64,000 bases of DNA from an uncultured archaeon (lineage in GTDB: Archaea > Hadarchaeota > Hadarchaeia > Hadarchaeales > WYZ-LMO6). The position numbers were made by a program, and so were the translations under genes. Each line of letters starts with the position of its first letter. The stretch's first letter is position 1. The notes under the pieces are model-generated. The model saw only the letters and a list, made by a program, of their open reading frames with translations. It made no database searches and had not been told where the DNA came from. Location of the stretch: positions 1 to 64,000 of the forward strand of contig CALJER010000017.1 of NCBI GenBank assembly GCA_938074535.1, written 5' to 3'. Below are positions 1 to 8,068 of this stretch, piece after piece.

Positions 1-216
1 CTCCAGCACCCTCCTGGGGGTGGAGAGGCCCAGGAGCTCCATCCTCCTCTCCATGGACTCCCTCACCCCTTCCCTGGTCCTCTCCCCTCTCCCGCTCAGG
101 GCCTCGATCACGGGGCAGAACTGGGTGAGGGGCTCCCCCACAGAGACGATCCTGCCCCCCTCCACCACCACCCTGGCCTTGGCCACTTCCCAGACGTGCC
201 TGTCCACATTAAACAT
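1..216 (-). CDS. N-terminal part of DUF2099 / methanogenesis-marker-8-like protein (partial, runs off window)
   Basis: Minus-strand translation MFNVDRHVWEVAKARVVVEGGRIVSVGEPLTQFCPVIEALSGRGERTREGVRESMERRMELLGLSTPRRVLE resembles the DUF2099 N-terminus; not in ORF track because it is truncated. Confidence 0.5.
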   Translation of the reverse strand, partial: MFNVDRHVWEVAKARVVVEGGRIVSVGEPLTQFCPVIEALSGRGERTREGVRESMERRMELLGLSTPRRVLE

Positions 217-261
217 TTCAACATAAACTGATAAAAATAAGCTCCTCACCAAAAGGTTTAA

Positions 262-274
262 ATAACATCGTTAT
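262..274. promoter_or_regulatory. palindromic operator candidate ATAAC-ATC-GTTAT, overlapping TATA-like TTTAAATA, upstream of sufS
   Basis: exact inverted repeat recurring in this island. Confidence 0.7.
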
Positions 275-336
275 AAAAGGAGGAGAACCGCGCACCAGGG
301 AGAACTTTTATTCCGAACTACGGGGGAGGTAAAACG

Positions 337-1542
337 ATGCCAAGTGTGGAGAGGATAAGAGAGGACTTTCCCCTCCTCCGCTCGGGGATTATCTACCTAG
401 ATAATGCAGCAAGTACTCTAACACCCGAACCGGTCTTGGACAAGATGCTAAAGTTCTACCGCGAATGCAGGGCGAATGTGGGGCGGGGAGTCCACAGGCT
501 CTCCATAGAGGCAGGTGAGAGACTCTCCTTAGCTAGGGAGAAGGTGCGAAGGTTCATCGGAGCAAAATCGGAGCGTGAGGTGATCTTCACCAAAAACACC
601 ACCGAAGGCATTAACTTGGTGGCGAAGGGGCTGAAGTGGAAGAGAGGGGATAGAGTGATCACCACCCTCTTAGAACACCACTCCAACCTCCTTCCCTGGC
701 TCGCGCTGGGAAAGCATGGTGTGGAAGTGAGGGTAGTGAGGCCCAGCAAGGAGGGTGTGTTGAGGCCGGAGGACTTCGAAAGGGAAATGGGGAAAAATGC
801 CAAGCTGGTGGCCCTGACCCACGTTTCGAATGTTCTCGGAAGCGTAAGCCCAGTAAGGGAGATTACAAAAGTGGCTCACGAGTACGGGGCCAAGGTACTG
901 GTAGATGCCGCTCAATCCGCCCCACACTTGGCGCTAGACGTGAAAGATCTTGGATGCGACTACCTTGCCTTTTCTGGACACAAGATGTTAGGGCCCACGG
1001 GCATTGGGGTGCTCTACGTGAGGGAACAACATTTGGAAGAACTAGAGCCCCTCTGCTTGGGGGGAGGAGCCGTGGAAGAGGTCTCCTCGGAAGAGTACTC
1101 CCTTACGAGTTCCCCGGAGCGATACGAGGCGGGCACGCTGCCCATCGCCGAGGCCATAGGACTGGGGGAGGCCGTAGAATACCTTCAGAAGGTGGGATTT
1201 GAGACCCTCGCTCAGCACGAGAGGTCAGTGCTCAAACGTCTCCAGGAAGGGTTAGAGGGGATTCCGAAAGCGGAGGTCTATGGTCCCACCGATCCGGAAC
1301 ACAGAGTGAGCATCGTTTCCTTCAACATAAAGGGGATGAACCCCCATGACGTGGCCGCCATTTTGGATCATTCCTCCAGCATCATGGTGAGATCAGGCCA
1401 CCACTGCGCAATGCCCCTCCACAGGGAGTTGCTGGGTCTTCAAGAAGGTAGCGTCAGAGCCTCCGTATACCTCTACAACACGGCAGAGGAAGTGGAGAAG
1501 CTCGTGGAGGTTGTGGAGAAGATAGCCCGCGAACTCCTGTGA
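337..1542 (+). CDS. sufS: cysteine desulfurase, SufS/CsdA type
   Basis: LDNAASTLTP, LLEHHSN, VDAAQSA, SGHKMLGPTGIG, RSGHHCAMPLH: canonical PLP and Cys motifs. Confidence 0.9.
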   Translation: MPSVERIREDFPLLRSGIIYLDNAASTLTPEPVLDKMLKFYRECRANVGRGVHRLSIEAGERLSLAREKVRRFIGAKSEREVIFTKNTTEGINLVAKGLKWKRGDRVITTLLEHHSNLLPWLALGKHGVEVRVVRPSKEGVLRPEDFEREMGKNAKLVALTHVSNVLGSVSPVREITKVAHEYGAKVLVDAAQSAPHLALDVKDLGCDYLAFSGHKMLGPTGIGVLYVREQHLEELEPLCLGGGAVEEVSSEEYSLTSSPERYEAGTLPIAEAIGLGEAVEYLQKVGFETLAQHERSVLKRLQEGLEGIPKAEVYGPTDPEHRVSIVSFNIKGMNPHDVAAILDHSSSIMVRSGHHCAMPLHRELLGLQEGSVRASVYLYNTAEEVEKLVEVVEKIARELL

Positions 1543-1577
1543 GGTTTCTAAAAACCCAGCGTACACAATGCTTATAT

Positions 1578-1590
1578 ATAACACCGTTTT
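1578..1590. promoter_or_regulatory. degenerate copy of the operator (ATAAC-ACC-GTTTT) after TATA-like CTTATATATA
   Basis: one mismatch to ATAAC-N3-GTTAT, upstream of the E1-like gene. Confidence 0.5.
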
Positions 1591-1602
1591 AATTCTTAAG
1601 AG

Positions 1603-2652
1603 ATGGTGCTCCTCACCGAAAAAGAAAAGCAGAGATATTCAAGACAAATCGTCTTTCGAAAAATGGGGGAGAAAGGTCAAGAGATGCTGAAGCAAGCCAA
1701 AGTCGCCATATTAGGTCTAGGAGCGATCGGGAGTCCATTGGCAATTTACCTGGCTTCAGCTGGTGTCGGTTATATAAGGTTAATAGATAGGGATTTGGTA
1801 GAACTGAGCAATATCCAAAGACAAATCTTGTATGAAGAAAAAGATACCGTGGAATGGAAACCCAAAGCAACCGCGGCCAAAGAAAAGCTGGAAAGGGTTA
1901 ATTCAGATATAGTGCCGGAAGCCAGATTTGAGGACTTCAACCCAGCCACGGCCGAAGAACTCGTAGCCGATGTCGACCTCGTTCTGGATGGAACGGATAA
2001 CCTCGAGGCCAGGTTCTTGCTCAACGAGGTGTGCGTCAAAAACAACATACCTTTTATCTACGGAGCTGCGATAGAAGACTACGGCGCGGTCAGCTTTATC
2101 GTTCCAGGAGAGACCCCTTGTTTACGATGCATAATTCCAGAATTGCCTGAACCGGGGAGCTTACCCACGTGCGAAACAGCGGGGGTCCTAGGTCCCGCGC
2201 CCGGTGTAGTAGGTATGATTGAGGCGGCAGAAGCCATCAAATATTTTGTGGGCTTTGGGGAGCTTCTGCGCTCAAAGCTTCTGTACTTCGATCTTTCTTC
2301 TCTTTCCTTTGAGATCATCGATGTTCATAGGAACCCTAACTGCCCCACGTGTGTTCGCGAGGAATTTCCTCTCCTCAACAGAGAAATAAAACAATCTACC
2401 ATCAGCACTCTGTGTGGAAGGAATGCCGTCCAAATCTCCCCCAAAGCTGATTTGGGATTGAACCTGCAGGCCTTGGGGGAAAATCTAAGAAAAAATCCTG
2501 AATTCGAGGTTAAGAAGCTGACTGGGGATTTACTAGTCGTTGAGCACGGCGGACTTTCTATTGCCATAACCCCCTCTGGTAGAGCCATCGTGCGCAACAC
2601 GAATTCTGAGAAAAGGGCAAAAAGCGTTTTAAGTAGGATCATAAGTTGCTAG
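1603..2652 (+). CDS. ThiF/MoeB/HesA-family E1-like adenylyltransferase
   Basis: RYSRQIVFRKMG, GLGAIGSP, NIQRQILY, DGTDNLEARFLLNE, PCLRC...CPTC zinc site. Confidence 0.88.
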   Translation: MVLLTEKEKQRYSRQIVFRKMGEKGQEMLKQAKVAILGLGAIGSPLAIYLASAGVGYIRLIDRDLVELSNIQRQILYEEKDTVEWKPKATAAKEKLERVNSDIVPEARFEDFNPATAEELVADVDLVLDGTDNLEARFLLNEVCVKNNIPFIYGAAIEDYGAVSFIVPGETPCLRCIIPELPEPGSLPTCETAGVLGPAPGVVGMIEAAEAIKYFVGFGELLRSKLLYFDLSSLSFEIIDVHRNPNCPTCVREEFPLLNREIKQSTISTLCGRNAVQISPKADLGLNLQALGENLRKNPEFEVKKLTGDLLVVEHGGLSIAITPSGRAIVRNTNSEKRAKSVLSRIISC

Positions 2653-2663
2653 AGCCGAGAAAC

Positions 2664-3836
2664 ATGAGAGTTTATCTCGATAATGGAACCACGACACAAG
2701 TCGCCAAGGAAGTTCTGGAGGAGATGCTTCCCTACTTCAGGGAGAAATTCGGTCACCCAACTTTCGTTTATTCGCTTGGACAAGAAGCGGCTGACGCTGT
2801 TGAGAGAGCTCAAGAAATAATCGCAGAATCTATCAACGCGAAACGCGAGGAGATAATATTTACCTCTGGAGCCACGGAAGCCAACGATCTCGCCATCCGG
2901 GGTATGGCCTACGCCAATAAGAAAAGGGGAAACCACATCATCACAACTAAGGTCGAAAATCCTTCCGTTTTACGGGTGTGTGAGAGGTTGGAAAGCGAGG
3001 GGTTTAAAGTCGACTACCTAGATGTTGACCCGCAGGGGTTCCTAGACCTAAATCAGCTAGAGGACCTCATAAACGATAAAACCATCTTGATCAGCATAAT
3101 GCACGTCAATGACGAAATAGGCACGATCGAACCCATCGAGGAAGTGGGGAAAATACTCCAGGAACTTAGGCAAAGAGTTTATTTTCATGTAAATGCTGCC
3201 GCTTCTTATGGTAGGGTTCCTATCGATGTAGAGAGAATGAACATCGATGCTCTAAGCATAACTGCGCACAAGATCCATGGGCCCAAGGGCGCCGGAGCGC
3301 TTTATTTGAGAACGAATACGCCCGTAGAGCCGGTGACATGCGGCTATGTCTCCCTCTTTCCCCTTAGGCCAGGCACCGAGAATGTCCCGGCAATCGTGGG
3401 ATTTGGCAAGGCAGCTGAGCTGGCCTTCGATGGTTTTGAAAAACACGTGGAACATATGAAAAGACTGAGAGATAAGCTGATGAATGGCATTGAGGAGAAA
3501 ATTCAACATGTAGTGCTGCATGGACCAAGAGGTGAGAGGAGAAGTCCTGCGAATGTGAACTATTCCTTCAAGTACGTCGAGGGAGAATCAGTGCTGCTGC
3601 ACCTGGACTTAAACGGCATCTCAGTGGCAACGGGCTCGGCGTGCTCGACGCGGAAGCTGGAACCAAGTCACGTCCTCACCGCCATAGGTGTGAAACCGGA
3701 GATCGCGCACGGGGCCATAAGATTCACGCTGAGCAGATACAACACCAGCGAAGAGATAGACTACGTGCTGGAGGTGCTTCCGAAAGTAATCGAAAATTTG
3801 AGGAGGATAAGTCCGATAAAAGCAGGCCAGTTCTAG
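2664..3836 (+). CDS. NifS/IscS-like class V aminotransferase-fold protein with non-canonical PLP pocket
   Basis: YLDNGTTT, SGATEAND, HKIHGPKG, ATGSACST-LEPSHVL; PLP-contact residues substituted (see findings). Confidence 0.85.
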   Translation: MRVYLDNGTTTQVAKEVLEEMLPYFREKFGHPTFVYSLGQEAADAVERAQEIIAESINAKREEIIFTSGATEANDLAIRGMAYANKKRGNHIITTKVENPSVLRVCERLESEGFKVDYLDVDPQGFLDLNQLEDLINDKTILISIMHVNDEIGTIEPIEEVGKILQELRQRVYFHVNAAASYGRVPIDVERMNIDALSITAHKIHGPKGAGALYLRTNTPVEPVTCGYVSLFPLRPGTENVPAIVGFGKAAELAFDGFEKHVEHMKRLRDKLMNGIEEKIQHVVLHGPRGERRSPANVNYSFKYVEGESVLLHLDLNGISVATGSACSTRKLEPSHVLTAIGVKPEIAHGAIRFTLSRYNTSEEIDYVLEVLPKVIENLRRISPIKAGQF

Positions 3837-3845
3837 GTGAGGGAA

Positions 3846-4259
3846 ATGCCCGTAGAATATACTGAAAAAAGCCTTCTGAAATACTCGCAGCGTATAATCG
3901 AGCTATTCAAAAATCCGAAAAATGTGGGAGAAATGGAAAATCCAACGGTAACGGTCAGTGAGGGGGACCCCCAGTGTGGCGACATGATGCAGATGTCACT
4001 AAAAATTGAGGGAAACAAAATCCTTGATGCAAAATTTCTCTCCTTCGGCTGTGCTGCCAACATCGCCACTGGCTCAGCTGTGACCGAAATGATTAAGGGA
4101 AAAACCTTGGACGAGGCAGAGAAGCTTTCTATAAAAGAGGTTTCGGACTCATTAGGGGGCCTTCCCGCTCTTAAAATGCACTGTGCGGTCCTCGCTCACA
4201 AAACGCTCCGGAAGGCGATAAGGGAGTACAGACAAAAAATAGAGGAACTTAAAACCTGA
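3846..4259 (+). CDS. iscU: IscU-type Fe-S scaffold protein
   Basis: GDPQCGD, FGCAANIATGSAVTE, MHCAVLA: three scaffold cysteines present. Confidence 0.9.
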   Translation: MPVEYTEKSLLKYSQRIIELFKNPKNVGEMENPTVTVSEGDPQCGDMMQMSLKIEGNKILDAKFLSFGCAANIATGSAVTEMIKGKTLDEAEKLSIKEVSDSLGGLPALKMHCAVLAHKTLRKAIREYRQKIEELKT

Positions 4260-4267
4260 GAAAGAAT

Positions 4268-5008
4268 ATGGACACGGCCGAGAAGTCCGCTCAATTGATC
4301 CTGCCTGGCTTCAAGGAGAATTGTTCCGTAAGTAGAGGGGTGGAGATTGGAGAACTCTTAAAAATTAGAAAGAATGCCGTGCTTTACATCCAACCGTGCG
4401 TCTCTGAAAGAGGGAAGTTGATAGCCGATGTGGAGCTTAAAAGGGAGGAAGACAAGCCACGGTCCATAGACCCTCCCACACTCTGCTCGATATTAGAAAT
4501 TCACAAAAGGCGGTTTGGGGAGTTCAAGTGCAGTAGGAGTCTGGGAGTGGCAAAGCTCAGGTTTAAGGGAAAAGAAATAAGCATATTCAAGAGCGGGAAG
4601 CTGAAAATACAGCGGGTCCTAGATAAGGAAGAGATACTGAAAACAGCGACTTCCATCACCCGCCTCATTTGGGGGGCAGTGGTATGTGACATTTGCGGAT
4701 ATCCTACCATTGCCTGCGCCTCTGGCAAGTGCGGGAAGTGCATCTCGGAAAGAACTCAACAGGTTACCTTAGAGGAAATTCCCAACGCTGCACCGTTAGT
4801 GGAGGGCTATTCAGCGCTAAAAAAAGCTGAAGAGTTAGGAGGGAAACATCCGGAAGCATTTCAGAAGGCCGTAAACACCGCAGAATATCTAGCGCTCTTT
4901 TTCATCGAAGAGGCTGCGGATAAGGAAACTGCAAGATTGGGATTAATTTTGCTGGGCAAGGCTGAGCAGCTCAAAGAACTCGCATTCAAAAACGTTTTAT
5001 CTCTATGA
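4268..5008 (+). CDS. uncharacterised archaeal protein with Cys-rich zinc/Fe-S-like motif (CDICGYPTIACASGKCGKC)
   Basis: intact 246-aa ORF, immediately downstream of iscU, island codon composition. Confidence 0.7.
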   Translation: MDTAEKSAQLILPGFKENCSVSRGVEIGELLKIRKNAVLYIQPCVSERGKLIADVELKREEDKPRSIDPPTLCSILEIHKRRFGEFKCSRSLGVAKLRFKGKEISIFKSGKLKIQRVLDKEEILKTATSITRLIWGAVVCDICGYPTIACASGKCGKCISERTQQVTLEEIPNAAPLVEGYSALKKAEELGGKHPEAFQKAVNTAEYLALFFIEEAADKETARLGLILLGKAEQLKELAFKNVLSL

Positions 5009-5020
5009 TAACAATGTAAT
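5008..5020. promoter_or_regulatory. degenerate copy of the operator (ATAAC-AAT-GTAAT) just upstream of the HTH gene
   Basis: one mismatch to ATAAC-N3-GTTAT. Confidence 0.5.
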
Positions 5021-5028
5021 TCAGTAAA

Positions 5029-5340
5029 ATGAAGCCCCCTTGCGAAAAGGTGTTTAAAAATGCTCTCCCTGCACTAAGAGCTCTTCTAGTGAAGGATCTC
5101 ATTGAAAGACATAACCTAAGCCAACTCGAGATTGCGCGGAGGTTGGGCATAACCCAGCCGGCGGTCAGTCAGTACCTGAGATCCCTCAGAGGAGTCAGCC
5201 ACAGTAAGATGCTCCTCAGGAAGAAAGATTTGATGAAGTCCTTGAGAAAGTTCTCCGACCTTATCGCAAAGGAGGAAATAAGCGAAGACGAGAAACTCAA
5301 GATGTACTGTAAACTCTGTGAAATTTTGAGAAAGAAATAA
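5029..5340 (+). CDS. small HTH transcriptional regulator (COG2522/XRE-like) with Cys residues
   Basis: LSQLEIARRLGITQPAVSQYLRSLRG HTH; PPCE and YCKLCEIL cysteines. Confidence 0.8.
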   Translation: MKPPCEKVFKNALPALRALLVKDLIERHNLSQLEIARRLGITQPAVSQYLRSLRGVSHSKMLLRKKDLMKSLRKFSDLIAKEEISEDEKLKMYCKLCEILRKK

Positions 5341-5453
5341 CCCTCTTTCCCGCTTCTTATCCCCACCTCCTCTTGAGTGTGTGGTTGTCCCTATATCCCC
5401 AAAGCCTCCCTTCTCACGAACTCATACCAGAGATAACCAGCATATCCCATATT

Positions 5454-5527
5454 TGGAGCCGGGAGCCGGATTTGCACCGGCGTGGGCGGGTCTGCAGCCC
5501 GCCGCCTAACTTCTCGGCCATCCCGGC
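5454..5527 (-). tRNA. tRNA-Cys (GCA), CCA encoded
   Basis: minus strand GCCGGGA...GGCGGG-CTGCAGA-CCCGCC...GCCGG-TGCAAAT-CCGGC-TCCCGGC-T-CCA: acceptor, anticodon and T stems pair; anticodon GCA, discriminator U. Confidence 0.93.
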
Positions 5528-5536
5528 TCTTATTTT

Positions 5537-5549
5537 ATAACGTCGTTAT
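5537..5549. promoter_or_regulatory. operator candidate ATAAC-GTC-GTTAT between tRNA-Cys (-) and thiI-like (+)
   Basis: exact inverted repeat. Confidence 0.7.
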
Positions 5550-5572
5550 ACCTTAAAAAGCTTTCGGAAAGC

Positions 5573-5585
5573 ATAACATAGTTAT
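5573..5585. promoter_or_regulatory. operator candidate ATAAC-ATA-GTTAT upstream of thiI-like gene
   Basis: exact inverted repeat. Confidence 0.7.
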
Positions 5586-5607
5586 ATTTCGAGAATAAAT
5601 CAAAATA

Positions 5608-6294
5608 ATGCAGAAGCTCATCTGTTTAGTTTCGGGGGGGATAGATTCACCAGTAGCCTGCGCGCTGATGGCAAAAAGGTTCGAGGTTCTGCCTATGCAC
5701 TTCTGTCTCTATCCTTATACGTGCGAAAATGCCTTCTTTGAAGTAGTGAAGGTGCTAAAGCATCTCAGGAGCAAGATAGGCTTCGAAAAAGCCATCGTCT
5801 TTCCTTGGGCTTGGGCTTTGCACACTTTTCTCAAAAATCGGAGAAAAAGCTACGCCTGCCTCGCTTGCAGGGAGGGCATGTTTAGGGTGGCAGAAATTTT
5901 CTGCGAGCTGGAAGGGGCGATAGGCATAGTCACCGGAGAGTCGTTAGGGCAAAAAGCGACCCAGACGTTGGCAAACCTCGTAGCAACTTCCTTTGGAAGA
6001 AAGTTCCCGGTTCTAAGACCACTTTTAGGGCTAGACAAGCAGGAAATAATTGAACTCTCGAGAAAGCTCGGCCTTTGGCACGATACGCATGCGGGTTGCT
6101 GTTTTGCCACACCTAGACACCCATGCACAAAAGCGAGGCTCGGGATGCTCGAAGAGTTCTCAGCTGATGCTGAAGTCAGAAAAGCTATTCGAAAGGGCTT
6201 CAAACACTTTCTAGAGATACGGAGATTCGAGGAGGACTTCGAAAACTATCTAACCTTGCTGGTACAACCGGCAGACGACGATGAAACATTGTGA
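5608..6294 (+). CDS. ThiI-like PP-loop tRNA thiolation enzyme lacking THUMP domain
   Basis: LVSGGIDSPVA PP-loop at the extreme N-terminus; TGESLGQKATQTLANL; CLAC and GCCFATPRHPC cysteines. Confidence 0.8.
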   Translation: MQKLICLVSGGIDSPVACALMAKRFEVLPMHFCLYPYTCENAFFEVVKVLKHLRSKIGFEKAIVFPWAWALHTFLKNRRKSYACLACREGMFRVAEIFCELEGAIGIVTGESLGQKATQTLANLVATSFGRKFPVLRPLLGLDKQEIIELSRKLGLWHDTHAGCCFATPRHPCTKARLGMLEEFSADAEVRKAIRKGFKHFLEIRRFEEDFENYLTLLVQPADDDETL

Positions 6295-7109
6295 ATAGCT
6301 TGCCTAAGCCTGCTAAGCATCTCGCTGTGCCTGCGGCAGAATTCCTCCTTCGGCTCCAGTTGGGACTTAATGACCTCCTCTTGCCAGTGGCTGTTGAAGA
6401 GTCTGCAAGTCAACTTATCGCAAAAAGGATTGCCGAAGACCTGGTAGAAGATTGCCTGCATCGCGTATCCCTTCATTACCTCCGTCAACCTTTCATCCTC
6501 ATAGTCGATGAATCTTCCCCTAAATTTTTCTCTAAGGATCTCAACCGGCAACCCGAGCATCGCATACTGTCTCCTGAGGAAATAGAACTCTCTGGGCATG
6601 GCTGGAGCCTCCACGACGCCAGTCGTCGAGATGATGGATGGAAAGCCATAAACACTCACTCGCATGTGGTATCTCCGATCACCCTCGTCAAAAGTGGCGA
6701 AAAGGCGACCAGTGAAAATGATATGGATATGCTCGAAACTCAGTTCTCCAGCCGGCAAAAGTTTCCGAAACAACACCTGAAGCTTGAACCCGTCATACAA
6801 CACCCCAACTCTCCCAATGCTGGGATTTCGCAAAAGCCTCTTCTCGAATTCCATCTCTGCGGGGAGTGGGTGAAAAAAGGTTTTAGGATTTGTTAAGTCC
6901 CTTACCCTTGTCTCTGCAACTTTGCGAGCGAGGATTTCCTCCAATTCTGGTGGGCTCGACAGGAGGGGGGAAGCTCTAATATCAACGATAGGCTCGCCTA
7001 ACTTCTCCCTCAGATAGGACGCTATCTCCCGGAGCCTGAACGATCGGGAAGGAAAATCCTCGTAAAGGTGGATTTTCGAAGGAACCAACGGCACTACTGA
7101 CTCCCCCAT
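6246..7109 (-). CDS. uncharacterised archaeal protein (possibly DUF6775-like); convergently overlaps thiI-like gene
   Basis: 287-aa ORF with island composition; PREFYFLRRQY segment; family assignment from memory only. Confidence 0.6.
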   Translation of the reverse strand: MGESVVPLVPSKIHLYEDFPSRSFRLREIASYLREKLGEPIVDIRASPLLSSPPELEEILARKVAETRVRDLTNPKTFFHPLPAEMEFEKRLLRNPSIGRVGVLYDGFKLQVLFRKLLPAGELSFEHIHIIFTGRLFATFDEGDRRYHMRVSVYGFPSIISTTGVVEAPAMPREFYFLRRQYAMLGLPVEILREKFRGRFIDYEDERLTEVMKGYAMQAIFYQVFGNPFCDKLTCRLFNSHWQEEVIKSQLEPKEEFCRRHSEMLSRLRQAIHNVSSSSAGCTSKVR

Positions 7110-7132
7110 TTAGACTACCCCCTCACCTTGCT

Positions 7133-7909
7133 TCAGAATCCTTTCAATTTTTGCATGGCGATCTCAGCAGCCTTCCTTCCGCTTAAAATCATGGCACCAA
7201 AAGTGGGCCCCATCCTCGGTAAGCCATAAGCCGTGGTCACGGCCATCCCAGCCACTATGAGGCCTGGATAGAGTTCACCCGTGTGCTCGACCACAAGATC
7301 TTCAGAGCGCTCCACCCACATCGCCCCATACCCCGGCACCTTGAGGAGGCCTCGCTTTTCGAGCAACCTCACTACCGCTGCCTCGTGTCCGGTGGCGTCA
7401 ATCACGAGCTTGCTTTCTAGGCCAATAGGATCCACACATGTAAGCTCTCTAGGCAACGTGGTCACAGGGGTCCAGTTCACCACCACGCCCGCAACCCGTC
7501 CTTCACGTAGCACTACATCCTCAATGAAAGTCATGTTGAGAAATTTTGCTCCAGCATCGCACGCAGCAGCTATCAGTTTCGAACATGCATGAGGACCATC
7601 TGTTACATAAAGTCCTCTGACGCTTTCTTTAAAAGGCACGCCAAGCTCACGGAGGACCTCATGCGCTGGAGCTCTTATGGTAACGGGATTGAATAGAAAA
7701 CCGCCTATCCAAAAACCTCCACCCAGATAGTTGTTCCTTTCTATCACAAGCACTCTGGCTTTTTTTGCTGCGAGTTCTCTAGCCGCCATCACTCCTGCCG
7801 GTCCTGCACCCACCACTACAACGTCACTCTCCGCGAAGCTATTGAGAGTGGCCAAAAACTCGGAAGCTATAGCTCTCGTTATTTCCTTTTCCCCAACTGG
7901 CTGGAACAT
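7133..7909 (-). CDS. thi4: Thi4-type thiazole synthase / ribose-1,5-bisphosphate isomerase-like family
   Basis: [60 protein letters not shown]. Confidence 0.88.
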   Translation of the reverse strand: MFQPVGEKEITRAIASEFLATLNSFAESDVVVVGAGPAGVMAARELAAKKARVLVIERNNYLGGGFWIGGFLFNPVTIRAPAHEVLRELGVPFKESVRGLYVTDGPHACSKLIAAACDAGAKFLNMTFIEDVVLREGRVAGVVVNWTPVTTLPRELTCVDPIGLESKLVIDATGHEAAVVRLLEKRGLLKVPGYGAMWVERSEDLVVEHTGELYPGLIVAGMAVTTAYGLPRMGPTFGAMILSGRKAAEIAMQKLKGF

Positions 7910-7939
7910 CGTTTTATTTTTACTTCTCGCTATATAAAT

Positions 7940-7952
7940 ATAACGTCGTTAT
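7940..7952. promoter_or_regulatory. operator candidate ATAAC-GTC-GTTAT upstream of thi4 (-)
   Basis: exact inverted repeat adjoining TATA-like TATATAAATA. Confidence 0.7.
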
Positions 7953-8068
7953 TTCTCAGAGAACCCGCAGGAGCCAACAGGTTTACAAGGGAGACACGAG
8001 CTGCGCCGCCTTTGTAGGAGTTTAGGATAAGCTCTTCGAAGTTGGGAGCTCCCAACAGCGAAAGAGGT

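Noticed and set aside
337-1542. SufS as a second unusual desulfurase
   Set aside because: His, Asp, Gln, Lys and Cys motifs are all canonical
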